Below, in pieces: positions 13,012-23,100 of a stretch of 64,000 nt of DNA; within the stretch, counting starts at the first letter, position 1, and each line of letters starts with the position of its first letter. Both the position numbers and the translations under genes were made by a program. The stretch is from Echinococcus granulosus (taxonomy: Eukaryota; Platyhelminthes; Cestoda; Cyclophyllidea; Taeniidae): assembly GCF_000524195.1 (NCBI RefSeq), contig NW_020170423.1, forward strand, positions 62,001 to 126,000, given 5' to 3'. The notes beneath the pieces are model-generated. The model ran no database searches. It saw only the letters and a list, made by a program, of their open reading frames with translations, and was not told the origin of the DNA.

Positions 13012-15573
13012 GGGGTGTATTGTAAGGAGTCCTCTGCGGTCACCTAATTATTGTGTAAAAAACCGCTAGGACACATTCACCGCATAATTAGAAGGCGCCG
13101 TTTCCATCACAATTTGGGCTAATTTGCCTTTTCCATGCTCATAAAATCCAGCATATAAAAAACTGCAATTTTAAAATACATCCTCGAATGAATTCTTATT
13201 TTGCCTACTGAATTGTGAATTACCCCAAATAAGTGGCATAACCAATCTCCGGTTGGGACCTTTTAATGACCTCTGCCTGGAAGAAATCTTATCTCTAAAC
13301 GCAAGTGTTTTTAGAAAGGTGAACGAACATTCGCGTTTCGTCCTCTTCCCGGTTGTTACCTAGCTGGAAAGCATTTTTTTGAACCACCAAGCCACAATTT
13401 GAGTAGAGATGGTGCAACCGAATAATTTGTACGATGTTATCTTCCATGAAAGAAGTCAGTCGCCCTTTTGTGGGTACTGTCGATCCAGCAAAAGAGATTA
13501 TTTCACTATTCGTATACATTATTTCCTCTGTTGAAGCGCCTGTCCACGCCTTTCCTTGAATGCCGAATAGCCAACCGAGGCATAAGACGCCACCGAGTTG
13601 TCGTCCACTTAACAGGGCTTTGAAATGCAATTCCTACAATTTTAGAATATACGGTGGCTCTCGACCAACTTATATTGTCGCGTAGTACCTTGAATCGCAC
13701 GTGAGGAAGCAACACGACATACCTGTGTACAGAAGGGCTAGGAGGTCACAAGCATGGGGTGCTACACACGACCACCCTCTGTATCCCACATTTAGAGTCC
13801 TAAAAATAGTTCTACCTCGTGACCGGACGACAAACTGCACAGCGGTGCGCCTACAGATGAAGTGAAAAAGTTGTCTAACACGTACATTGTTACCAGTGTT
13901 CTACAACTCTGGAAAACCGAGGCAATCTGTCTTGACGAGAAAGAAACCAAAAACCACGATCCCGATAAGACCCCCGTATTTGGGCGAGGGAATTAGGCCA
14001 CCTGATCGCATGAGACGCAGCCATCAAGCCAATGACATGAAATAAAGCAGGAGCTAATTCGAGCAACACAAAGCAGGTTGGATGTTGATAAAGCCCAATT
14101 CTAAATCCGGATTCACAATTCCCATTAATTTTCACCTCGGCTCTCAGCATCACTCTCATCACTGCTCGTCGGAAATTCCCACTAAGATATCACAAGGCGT
14201 GACAACTTTTGATTGAAGGCTTCAGTTGACTTACTCGCCCAATCTTACTTTCATTCAGGTAGCCAACATGCTGTGATGTTTCACGTAGCCGATGGCTAGC
14301 GCCTCGCGTGAGATGCAAGGCCAGTGCGATGTGACTCACATCCGCAACGCACTTTTACAATGATATCCGTATTTCAATTAACACCGCAACTCACAACGGT
14401 GCCTGACAAAAGACAGTTTAGTAATTTGTAGACAAATTGGGATCAGTCACATCTTTTCATATCAAGGTGGAAGAAGCCAGTGACGCTATTTTGATTGCAC
14501 GAATGCTGCAGTATCAAACGTTTTAAGTAAACTAGAGTCCGTGTCCAAAATTCAACACCAACCCTTACAACAGTATTCAAAGGTTAGTCACTAAGTCATA
14601 ACTAGTGCAGCTAACAATTCAGCCGCCAATTTCAGTGGGCAGTTAAGCATGCAACATTTTCGGCTCTAAAGGAATTTCCGGCGCCAAATAACCCTGAAAA
14701 AGCAGCAAGACGCACAACACGATCATTATCTGTAATTTGGACGTTAGCCTACTGCTTTTATTACAGTAGAACAGAATGTATTGATGATGAACTTACGGCT
14801 ACACCTGGGTGGATCTAAGGAAAGTATGGGGCCTGAGACCAAACCAGAGCTTATAAAATCACTGAAGACTATGTAACTACCATAACAATAATGAATGAGT
14901 GGAAAAAGAAATACATTCACACTTGGTGGGGGCATTCAGGTATAGGTCAACTGCAGGACCGCAGAACTTCGTATTTTACAAAAATCAAACAACATACTAC
15001 TATGACCTCCCTTTTTAGTGAAAATATAAATTAAACTGAGCCTGATGATCGGCTACAAAGCTAGACTGGATTGATAAAATCCGAAGAAAATTAACTGGAT
15101 GAATATGAAATCTGGCATCGCATCAGATAGTGATGTTTTGGAAAATAAATACTTGCCAGTAGCATTGAAAATGAGGAGAAGTAGTGACAGAACCTTGACA
15201 ACAACCTATTAGGGCGAAAAATGTAACTAGTGTAGACATGCATAGCTGAAGGAAAACATGAAACACAAAAACGCCCTCACAACTGAAGCCGAATTAGGAA
15301 GCTTAACTCAAGTGTTTCCAGCGCGCATAAACAAGACGTGGGACACTTTCGACGCAACAGCAAAACATGCGATAAGTGTATGCAAAATGCGGACGTTTTA
15401 CGAGATAAATATAGCTTAGATGATCCTATGACAGATAAAATCACAATTAATTGTCAATAAGTGTAACCGATAAAATAGTTAAGCCAGATAGAAAAACGCT
15501 ATTCGAACAACGACAAATGAGGGCTAAAATTCCATTCACAAAATATATACAAGATTAGGTAAGCCTTCCTTGT

Positions 15574-15945
15574 CTACTTTTTGCTCAGCTTCCTTTTCTT
15601 GCGAAGGATTCGTTTCCGTCTACCAATATGCCGACGCATCTCTTTCTTATTCATCCATATAGGATAATTCCCGTGCTCATTCATTAAAGAAGGGGGCTTT
15701 TTAGTGATTTTGGTCCCCACTACTACAGAATACAGGAGGCAATTCAAAATGAAAATGAACCTACCATCCTCCTTCTTTACAACCTCAATTACTTCTGCCT
15801 TTGATGCATCAACATAAGGCAGACCTGTACCACCGACGGGCATATTTATGACCTTCTTAAGCAAAGCAACTGACTTTGGTTTAATCTTATGGCGCTTTGC
15901 CGCTCTAAACTTCCTCTTGACCTTACTGCGGCTACTCTTGGCCAT
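15574..15945 (-). CDS. LLPH: LLP homolog (LLPH-like nucleolar protein)
   Basis: Small, very basic protein of the LLPH (learning-associated protein homolog) family, nucleolar or chromatin-associated in animals. The N terminus MAKSSRSKVKRKFRAAKR matches the family's MAKS-RSK-KRK start, and the C-terminal part has the second family block EHGNYPIWMN followed by a Lys/Arg-rich tail. One intron of 42 bp is inferred at 15764-15723 (GTAGGT...TGTAG), giving exons 15945-15765 and 15722-15574 and a protein of 109 aa, a little shorter than vertebrate LLPH. The intron is a multiple of three with no stop, so the unspliced frame also reads through (123 aa), but the inserted residues are hydrophobic and unlike the family. 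It is divergent from the AP1S gene, whose start is 659 bp away. Confidence 0.9.
   Translation of the reverse strand: MAKSSRSKVKRKFRAAKRHKIKPKSVALLKKVINMPVGGTGLPYVDASKAEVIEVVKKEDGRFIFILNCLLYSVVVGTKITKKPPSLMNEHGNYPIWMNKKEMRRHIGRRKRILRKKRKLSKK
15723..15764 (-). other. 42-bp in-frame intron of LLPH
   Basis: On the minus strand it begins GTAGGT and ends CTGTAG. Removing it joins the acidic KKED segment to VGTKITKK. Its length is divisible by three and it has no stop, so retention would insert 14 hydrophobic residues. Confidence 0.75.
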
Positions 15946-16604
15946 CCCAAGCGTGCCCTCAAACCAAGTAGACCGCCTGAGCAGCAGGTTAACAAGACAC
16001 GAACTGCAATCAGAAAAAATTCGCGCACAAAGGCTGTCTTTTTAACAAAAAGACCAGACAAAACAATACTTTAATACTATTAGATGTGGCTCCAATTTAC
16101 GATGAGGAATTTGAAGTGACCGAAAATGGATTGTTTCCTCGAACCACCCAAACATTTATGCAAAATTTTAAATTTTGTTCTTTTGGATCGCACATGCTTG
16201 AAACATTTGAATTCACAAACCGGTAAATATATTTTTTCCCAAAAATTATCTCAAACTATATTTTGTAAGTGTAGAGTGACAAACTAAATCACCTCCAAGA
16301 CATGGAGAAAACGAACTATCGATTAGTTATTTTGTTTATTGTGAATTTTGTCTTACTTTTACGCCTCTTATGGTACTTGTTTATTGACTTTGGCATTTTC
16401 TACCAGGAACTAGTTAAGAGCAAATTACCCATTTGTCATTTTGTTTTAGTCTCTTCGAGTAACGCCGACTTTAGAAAATAGTTGGGTGTCTTATTACGGT
16501 AGAGAAGCGGCCGGGATTCGGGTCTGCCTCACTGTCGCAAGATTTTGTTTAGTTTTTTCATCTTGGTACGATTAGTTTAACATTTTACTTTTTGTTGTAG
16601 TAGA
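15946..16604. promoter_or_regulatory. Shared upstream region of LLPH and AP1S
   Basis: The two start codons face away from each other across 659 bp that hold no coding signal. The region must contain both promoters and 5' UTRs. I see no clear TATA box that can be assigned. A pyrimidine-rich run ending in TAG just before the AP1S ATG may be a 5' UTR intron acceptor or a trans-splice acceptor. Confidence 0.5.
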
Positions 16605-17182
16605 ATGATTCATTTCCTGGCGCTTTTTAGTCGCCAGGGTAAAGTGAGGTTGCAAAAATGGTTTATCTCATACACTGAAAAGGAGAAGAAGTCGATTTTG
16701 CGGGAAGTTATGAATTTAGTTCTTGCTCGCAAACCTAAGATGTCCTCTTTCCTTGAGTGGAAGGACATGAAATTGGTGTACCGGAGGTATGACCGGCAGC
16801 CTATGATGTCCCTCCTTAGGTACGCTAGTCTCTACTTCCTTTGTGCGATTGAGCCCGAGGACAACGAACTTTTAACGTTGGAGATTATCCATCGCTATGT
16901 TGAAATACTCGACAAGTACTTTGGAAATGTATGCGCCCCCTTTTTACCCTTTCAACCCTAAGGTGTGTGAACTCGACATAATTTTCCACTTTGAAAAAGC
17001 GTATTTCGTACTCGACGAGTACCTTTTCGCAGGTGAAGTCGAGGAAACAGGCTACCGGAGTATAATGGCAGCTGTTGATGCCCAAGATATGCTCCAAGAA
17101 GTTGTTCATTTTCCTTCCTTTTACCCCTTTTCCTTAGGATGAAGTTCCGCAGAGCTTCTTTGAGGACCAGAGCTTAAATTGA
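16605..17182 (+). CDS. AP1S: AP-1 clathrin adaptor complex sigma subunit
   Basis: Small (sigma) chain of the AP-1 adaptor complex, which sorts cargo into clathrin vesicles at the trans-Golgi network and endosomes. Exons 16605-16786, 16820-16928, 16963-17100 and 17138-17182 give 157 aa, the usual family length. Family blocks are continuous: [13 protein letters not shown] near the N terminus, [73 protein letters not shown], ending in a short acidic tail. LARKPK and the overall pattern favour AP-1 over AP-2 or AP-3 sigma. The introns are 33, 34 and 37 bp, all GT-AG, and removing them restores the conserved sequence exactly. An ATTAAA at 17255-17260 is a plausible polyadenylation signal. Confidence 0.97.
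16787..16819 (+). other. 33-bp in-frame intron of AP1S
   Basis: It begins GTATGA and ends CCTTAG. Splicing restores YRRYASLYF, conserved in AP-1 sigma chains. The length is a multiple of three without a stop, so retention would insert 11 residues. Confidence 0.93.
16929..16962 (+). other. 34-bp intron of AP1S
   Basis: It begins GTATGC, has a pyrimidine-rich middle and ends CCTAAG. Splicing joins KYFGN to VCELDIIF, the conserved order; retention would shift the frame. Confidence 0.94.
17101..17137 (+). other. 37-bp intron of AP1S
   Basis: It begins GTTGTT, is strongly pyrimidine-rich and ends CCTTAG. Splicing joins MLQE to [14 protein letters not shown] and the stop codon. The donor is weak (GTTGTT), but the family C terminus supports it. 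Confidence 0.88.
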
Positions 17183-20145
17183 TGTGCGTTACCTCGGATT
17201 TTACACACTCATTTGCTCCCCTTCCCAATGTTAATATTCAAGTGCAATATTGCAATTAAAAAGCCAGTTCGTGTAACGAGCATTACTTCGGTGTGTGAAC
17301 CAGTGACAGGCCCTAGCCGTGCTACCCCCTCTTCCCGTACCTCTTTGGAGACTTTTTGACCCATTCACTGTAATTGTGAAACGGCGACTGTGTGTATTTC
17401 TAAGAAAACTGTTTTTAGCTTCCGAAAGCTGCAGTTAGCTTCTCTAGATTCATTCATCAACAGCGTTTTGCATGTTTTGTTGGATTCAACACTACAGCCT
17501 GTTATCACTAGGGGAGGGAGAATGGCATAACCGATGACACTGGGCCAGATAGTTAAGCAGAACATGGAACTGCCTACCCTTCGTCAGGCGTTTCTAAGTC
17601 CCAACTTTCGGGCCTAGTGATACGCGCCAACGCACCTTCATTAAAGGTAGATGTGATTTTCTTTAGGTGAAAATGACCAGAAATCTCTCGTAAGGTGGGT
17701 GGGTGTGTGTGTGTGTGCAGACGGGAGGGCATGTGGCATTTGAGCGAATTTAACGTGTGTGTGTGTGTGTGTGTGTGTATACGAGTGTTTGATGCTCAGG
17801 ATGTACATCAGGCTTTCGAATCAGTAGGTTTTAGGCGAGACTCATTGTCTGCAACGATTTCTGCAACGGGATTGCAATCACATGGACTGCCGAGTCGTAA
17901 GGTGCCAGTCTTTGGGCGTAGTCCTCCTCAACTTTTGAATTGAACCTTAATGGAAGTGGAGCAGTGTTCAAGGAATTTACTTTACTCGTGAAATGTAAGT
18001 GGAAAAAAAGTCACGTTGTTACTATCGGTTTGAATCGTAGAACTGGGGGAAACATCCACGAAGCAGGAATTTCTTGCATCTGATGCATTTTTTAAAATAG
18101 GTTAATCTGCAGCACAATTTTGTGCAACCAGTTATTAGAAGTTGACAATGAAAACATGACACATTTCCAACGCCACATTCGGGCAGGAAATCCGAGCGTC
18201 ACACATAGGTGATGCTGGTGATAGCACCACAAAAAATGGTGAACCAGCGAAAATTCCTGGTAAATTTTGTTAATATTTAAAGTGAATCCGTTATTATGTG
18301 TGCTTTGCTCAATCTGAATTGTTTAGCATAAGTCACTGAGCAGAGAGGACTGACTCACTCTGGAATCGCCTCGAAGATGCCCTCCGAGCGAGTTTCCCGA
18401 GGAAGGAGCTTGTGGGGGCTCGCGCTTCCATAGCTTAACAAGAGATTGAAATAATATTAAAAACAATGAATTCACTTGAAGGATGCAAATACCAGCTCAT
18501 TGTGGATTGGAAGTACCTAAATGTGTTTCAGATTTCACCAAATGAAACTCGTTTTTCAGCCGGATAAGTGCGAAACGAAACAAAAGCCTTCTTGACGCGC
18601 TGGAGGAGCGAAATCTAATGCACGGGATTCGGGACTATCTGACACAGATGTGAAAAATTTGATGCTTATATTACTCATTCACTGCTAGTGGAGTCACAAC
18701 GCCTCCTGGCGGCAATCGCAATGACTTCAAAGTGGTTATGTCGCAGCTATGTGAGGCAGCACATTGCCTAGCAAGACATCCGTCTGCCAAGGGAATTTAT
18801 ACCGGCACTAGATTTAACAAGTATAGGAATAGGATCAAGCTGTCAGGATCACGCTGCTCCTACCACAAGTGGATCTCCGTGAGGGTTTGGGAAGGTCGAC
18901 TTGGCTTCTCACAATTAAGATGTTGAAATAGTCTATCAAAGTTAGTAAAACTGCCCCATTGGTTGCAAAAAACAAGCTGAAGACGTTTTTAGCCATCGAA
19001 TGAATGAGACATACTGCGAGAAAAAAGCCTTGTGTGTGGTTGTGGATGTATCTCACTGCAATTACTTGTTCCAACTTGTCGGGGCACCTGAACCACAGAT
19101 AGGCACCAGTCTATCGGCACGGCGCACTTCATTGGCCTAAGTACAACCTCCCCTCAATTTTGAACCCTCAGAACGTGGCGAATGTGATACAACAGGGACT
19201 AATTCATTTCTCACACTTCCAGAAGCTTTTCATAAAATTTGCTGTATGGGATTTGCAGAAGGTAGGTACCGTCCAGGAGTGATTTGAAAAAATCAAGCAC
19301 TTATGAAGCAAAGATTAGCGGATTACGGTCAGAAAGGTACTCTCTTCCTCGTCTTCCACAAGCGCTTCAGATGGTTAGCTCGCTGAGTGACTGACGGATT
19401 TGGGATGGCGAATGGCCTTCATGACATCGTTGTTAAGCCATTGGTCATCCTCAAACTATCTGCTTACCGTCTACCCCACCTCATCGCTATAAATCCAGGT
19501 TGGTTTGTATGTGTGGTAGATTGGAGGCACAACTGGTCACTGGAAGGTGCTCACTATTAGAGCGGGCTCTTGCTGAAAAGGCGGTAACACGAGCGTACCT
19601 ACACGTGGCTGTGGGCACAACCCATGACAAGCGGACGACCCGTGAGCAGCCATCTGATTGGCTCCTGAGCAATCGCTATCCATATTTGGGCATCCACAAC
19701 CGTATACAAACTAATTACCTTTGTGCGTGTTCAGTCTGGAAAGTAGAGTGCTGTTTCTGCAGCCTTGACCTTCATTATCTGGTTTTGGCTTCTTTTTTCC
19801 GGTTACAACACTTAGTGAGAAAGAGGCAGGACTAGTCATTCAATCGGAAGCAAAGGCCTCCTTGTATCCTTACAAAACTAAGCAAAATGGGAGGGGCGAG
19901 ACATATTGCCTCATTTTTATCATCGTTTGTGACATCCAACTTTTTACCGGCCTCACCGCTAGATAAACGCACTTGGGAGATAAAGGTGAAGCAGAAGCGG
20001 AGGTGACTAGAGCAAAAGCCGTGTTGTTTCTTTGGGAAATCGTCTGCAGTTATTTTATAACAAAAAACTCCCCAGATTATTTAGCCACCACATAAAAGCG
20101 TTTCATAGATGGATGGTATGCTGGTAAGTCATTTCGAGGCCTTAC
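17183..20145. other. Region between AP1S and the last identified DZANK1 exon
   Basis: No gene confidently recognised. It contains AP1S 3' flank, two (TG)n runs (17698-17717 and 17755-17778) and a possible fragment of repeat family 2 near 19830-19870. I looked on the minus strand for ankyrin-repeat exons that would finish DZANK1 and saw none. Confidence 0.45.
17698..17778. repeat. Two (TG)n microsatellite runs
   Basis: Two GT/TG tracts of about 20 and 24 bp separated by about 36 bp of non-repetitive sequence, in non-coding DNA. Confidence 0.95.
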
Positions 20146-23100
20146 CTGATCCACAGTATTTGCATCCTCTTCGTGTCCCAATGACGAGTCCTTCATGAAC
20201 GAGCCGCTCGACTCCTTACGGGCAAATCAAGTGTTTAAATGCATACTCATTAACTGGGAGGAAGTAACATTAAATGGAACACTACTTACTTGCAACTTAT
20301 CCAACCCTCTGTGGAGGACTTCATCAGTTATGTTTGATTTCGGTGAGGAGGATCGGAAGGGTTGGTCCACTGACGGAGAAGGTATAGACTTGGTAGTATT
20401 ACCGCCTTTAAAAGATGCACATTTCACAGCACAACAAGAATACTTTAAGCTCCAACGTATAGATGAGCTCTAATATTCGTTAGGAAAGTGTGTTTGATAA
20501 AATTAGCTCTTGGAAAATATAATAAATATGTGGCTTAAAAAAGCATGGTAACAAGAAAACCAACAAGTACTTGCGTAGGATGCACCACAATGGGAAATTG
20601 GCGTGCTGGCCGCCCGCAAGGGATGGGAGATATCTGAGGCGTTGTTGTTGTTAGTCTGGCGTCGAGATCTTGGAATAGTAGTGGGGAAGCTGGGGCTCAT
20701 TCGATCACCATCCTCCACCACACCTGTCGAGGTCTCCGTAGTCTCAACGAACGCGCAGGCGCGTGGTAGGGAGCTGTGGCGTTTGAAGGTGAAGCAAAGT
20801 GACACCTCCTCCGGTTGGCTCTCATCCACGTCCGCGTACACGAGCTGGTTGGTTAGAAAACCATCTAATGAAAGCGTGTCGTGTCTCAGGGCGACACTAC
20901 CACAACTCACTGCATAAAAGATCCAACAAACGCCTTTCTATTAATCAATTAAGAGGAATGTGTATGACGAGAAACAATAAAACAATGCTAAGCTGGTAAA
21001 AAATACACTAAAATCATAAACGTTCAAATACCACTCCTCATAAGTTTAAGTAATGCTAAAAATTATTCACACACCTTTCCCATTCGTGGTTCACCGACTG
21101 CCTTCTGAAAGTCCACATTATTTCTGGTGTAAGCCTTCACATGCGCCACCAAGTGCTCAAGTTGCATTCGCCATAAACCTTAGTAGGAATAAAAGATGAG
21201 CGAAACACGTTGTAGGTGGACGCCAAATACCAATTAAGAGACGCAGTCCACTTTCGACTTGGTTATTTATGGTCGTGCTCTACTATACGGCTAATTTGAT
21301 CCTTGGCTGTTGATGGTCCTAGGAAAGGCACAGCTTCTAGCTTCAGCATCAAAAACAACTAATGCAATCGTCAATATTAGAAAATTCTAGTTTCACAGGA
21401 TGGCGAAACCATAAAGCGCTATTATGGTATTTATTTGTTATTAACACATTATTTGACCATAATTTTACTTTAAAATTAAACTGGGGGAAAGGTAGTGTCG
21501 ATGTTTAAAGTGCGCGACCTCTAAGCCCAACCGACTCCGCGCTTAACCGTATGGCATTTCATCAACCCTGCCTGAAGCAACCCCATTTATTCAGTAAGTT
21601 GTCGAGAGACAATCTAGGTGTCACATTTGGATTGACTATGCACGATGTAGAACAGGTCGAACACTTTCAAACTAGACTACAAAAAGTAGTGATTTTAAAA
21701 TGCTTTTCTAAACACATTTATTGTCCAAACAATGAAATTCTACCAACGCCTAAGTGATGTTGACTGTATTAAAGTAAAACAAGTCTAGTTAGTATGTTTG
21801 CCACCAGCGTCACAAATGGTGTCACAAAGGAACTGCTTAGATCTAAAACAATGAGGTGGATAAGAAGTTTTTCTGATTCGACCTAGCAGTCTTTGGAAAA
21901 ACAAACAACAAACATGAAACAGCAAGTAGGCAATCAAGTAAGTTACTGGTAGTCATGATCAAACTACAAGTTATGAACTCAAAGTTAGGAGCGTTGTTGA
22001 CAAACCTTTGCCTGGACTGACAAAACCCATCATATGGGGTCGCGATCTGGGCGGGCTCTTGATAGGGTGGTCAGGAGATACGAGTGGTTTGCTGTGACCG
22101 CCTCCGAGGTAGAAGAGCCCCACTGTTTGAGTGGACACTGTTCTGTTGGCACGCGGCGTCAGTGAAACTAGTGAGTGGTTTCCTGACTCAGAGGCACGGG
22201 TGCTGGGTCCTGTGAGTATGTATGCAAAATAACCAGAGTCTTGGTAAAATTAGCTACACAGGGTGGGAGCTTGATCAACAGGTTCGCTAGCCTAGTAGCC
22301 TCGCAAGTATATTAGCATTCAATAGCACTAAAAAGTCGGTAGGTAAATGACAGACACATCATTTCTCGTACAGGGCCTTAAAATTAAATAATTATCCATA
22401 CTGTCCAAAATTATGATAAGTGGTCTCAATGACAAAAGTATTCCATCCATTGAACGAAGAAGAACTCACCTAGCGAAAAGTCACACACAGAGGATGTTTC
22501 CGAGGCTCCAGCAAAACCAAATCCACACTGGGAGCAGAAACGCGAGTCACGAGGTGTTTGCCAGTAACACTTGGGACAGACTGCGTAACTCTGGAGTTGA
22601 CTTGCTAGATCTACATCACAGGGCTCCTGAATGCCGCACCAGTCGCAAAACCGTGCACCCAACGAGTTCTGCCGCGAGCAGATCCGGCAACCGGCCACCA
22701 ACCGACTGGAGAACGTCGTATTGGTGGAGGTAGGGGGAGGAGGGGGTGATGGCGATTTCTGTGGGTTGCGGAGGAGTGAGGAGATGTTTATAAGATTGGT
22801 TGCAGTAAGGGGAAGAACTGCCTCACAGGTGAGACAGAACTTGACTCGAGTTGGATTGAGCGAACCACAAGCGGAGCATAGGCGACGATCCATGCTATCC
22901 GGTTCTCCGATCTACCAAAAAAAGAATAAAGTGGACCCGCATCATCTTCACTAAGTGACAGTCACTATCATGCAGGGGTGATAAACTCACCAATGCCTTT
23001 TTTAAGTGTCCTTTGGGTGATTCGCAGACCAGGCACTTATTGGCATTCACCACCATTCTAGAGCCGCAGGTGATGCAGACGTTCGAGTTTGCGATCTTTT

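Larger units (their letters stand above)
12037..15573. other. Intergenic region between SLC6 and LLPH
   Basis: No recognised gene. The SLC6 promoter should lie just above 12036. The region contains CCAAT boxes in both orientations (12234-12282), repeat family 2 copy 2 (about 12590-12900) and a perfect 10-bp hairpin (12986-13011). Minus-strand open frames at 13295-13630 and 13890-14162 have no recognisable domain. Confidence 0.45.

Noticed and set aside
20196..20214. Minus-strand exon 20214-20146 as the first coding exon of SLC6
   Set aside because: Its phase and donor would fit SLC6 exon 2, but the intron would be 8.7 kb and span LLPH and AP1S. A better first exon with ATG and GTAAGT lies at 12036-11935, and the upstream exons tie 20214-20146 to DZANK1.
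20603..20917. Plus-strand frame of 104 codons overlapping DZANK1 exon 11
   Set aside because: The minus-strand frame joins in phase with its neighbours through acceptor and donor sites; the plus frame is a shadow.
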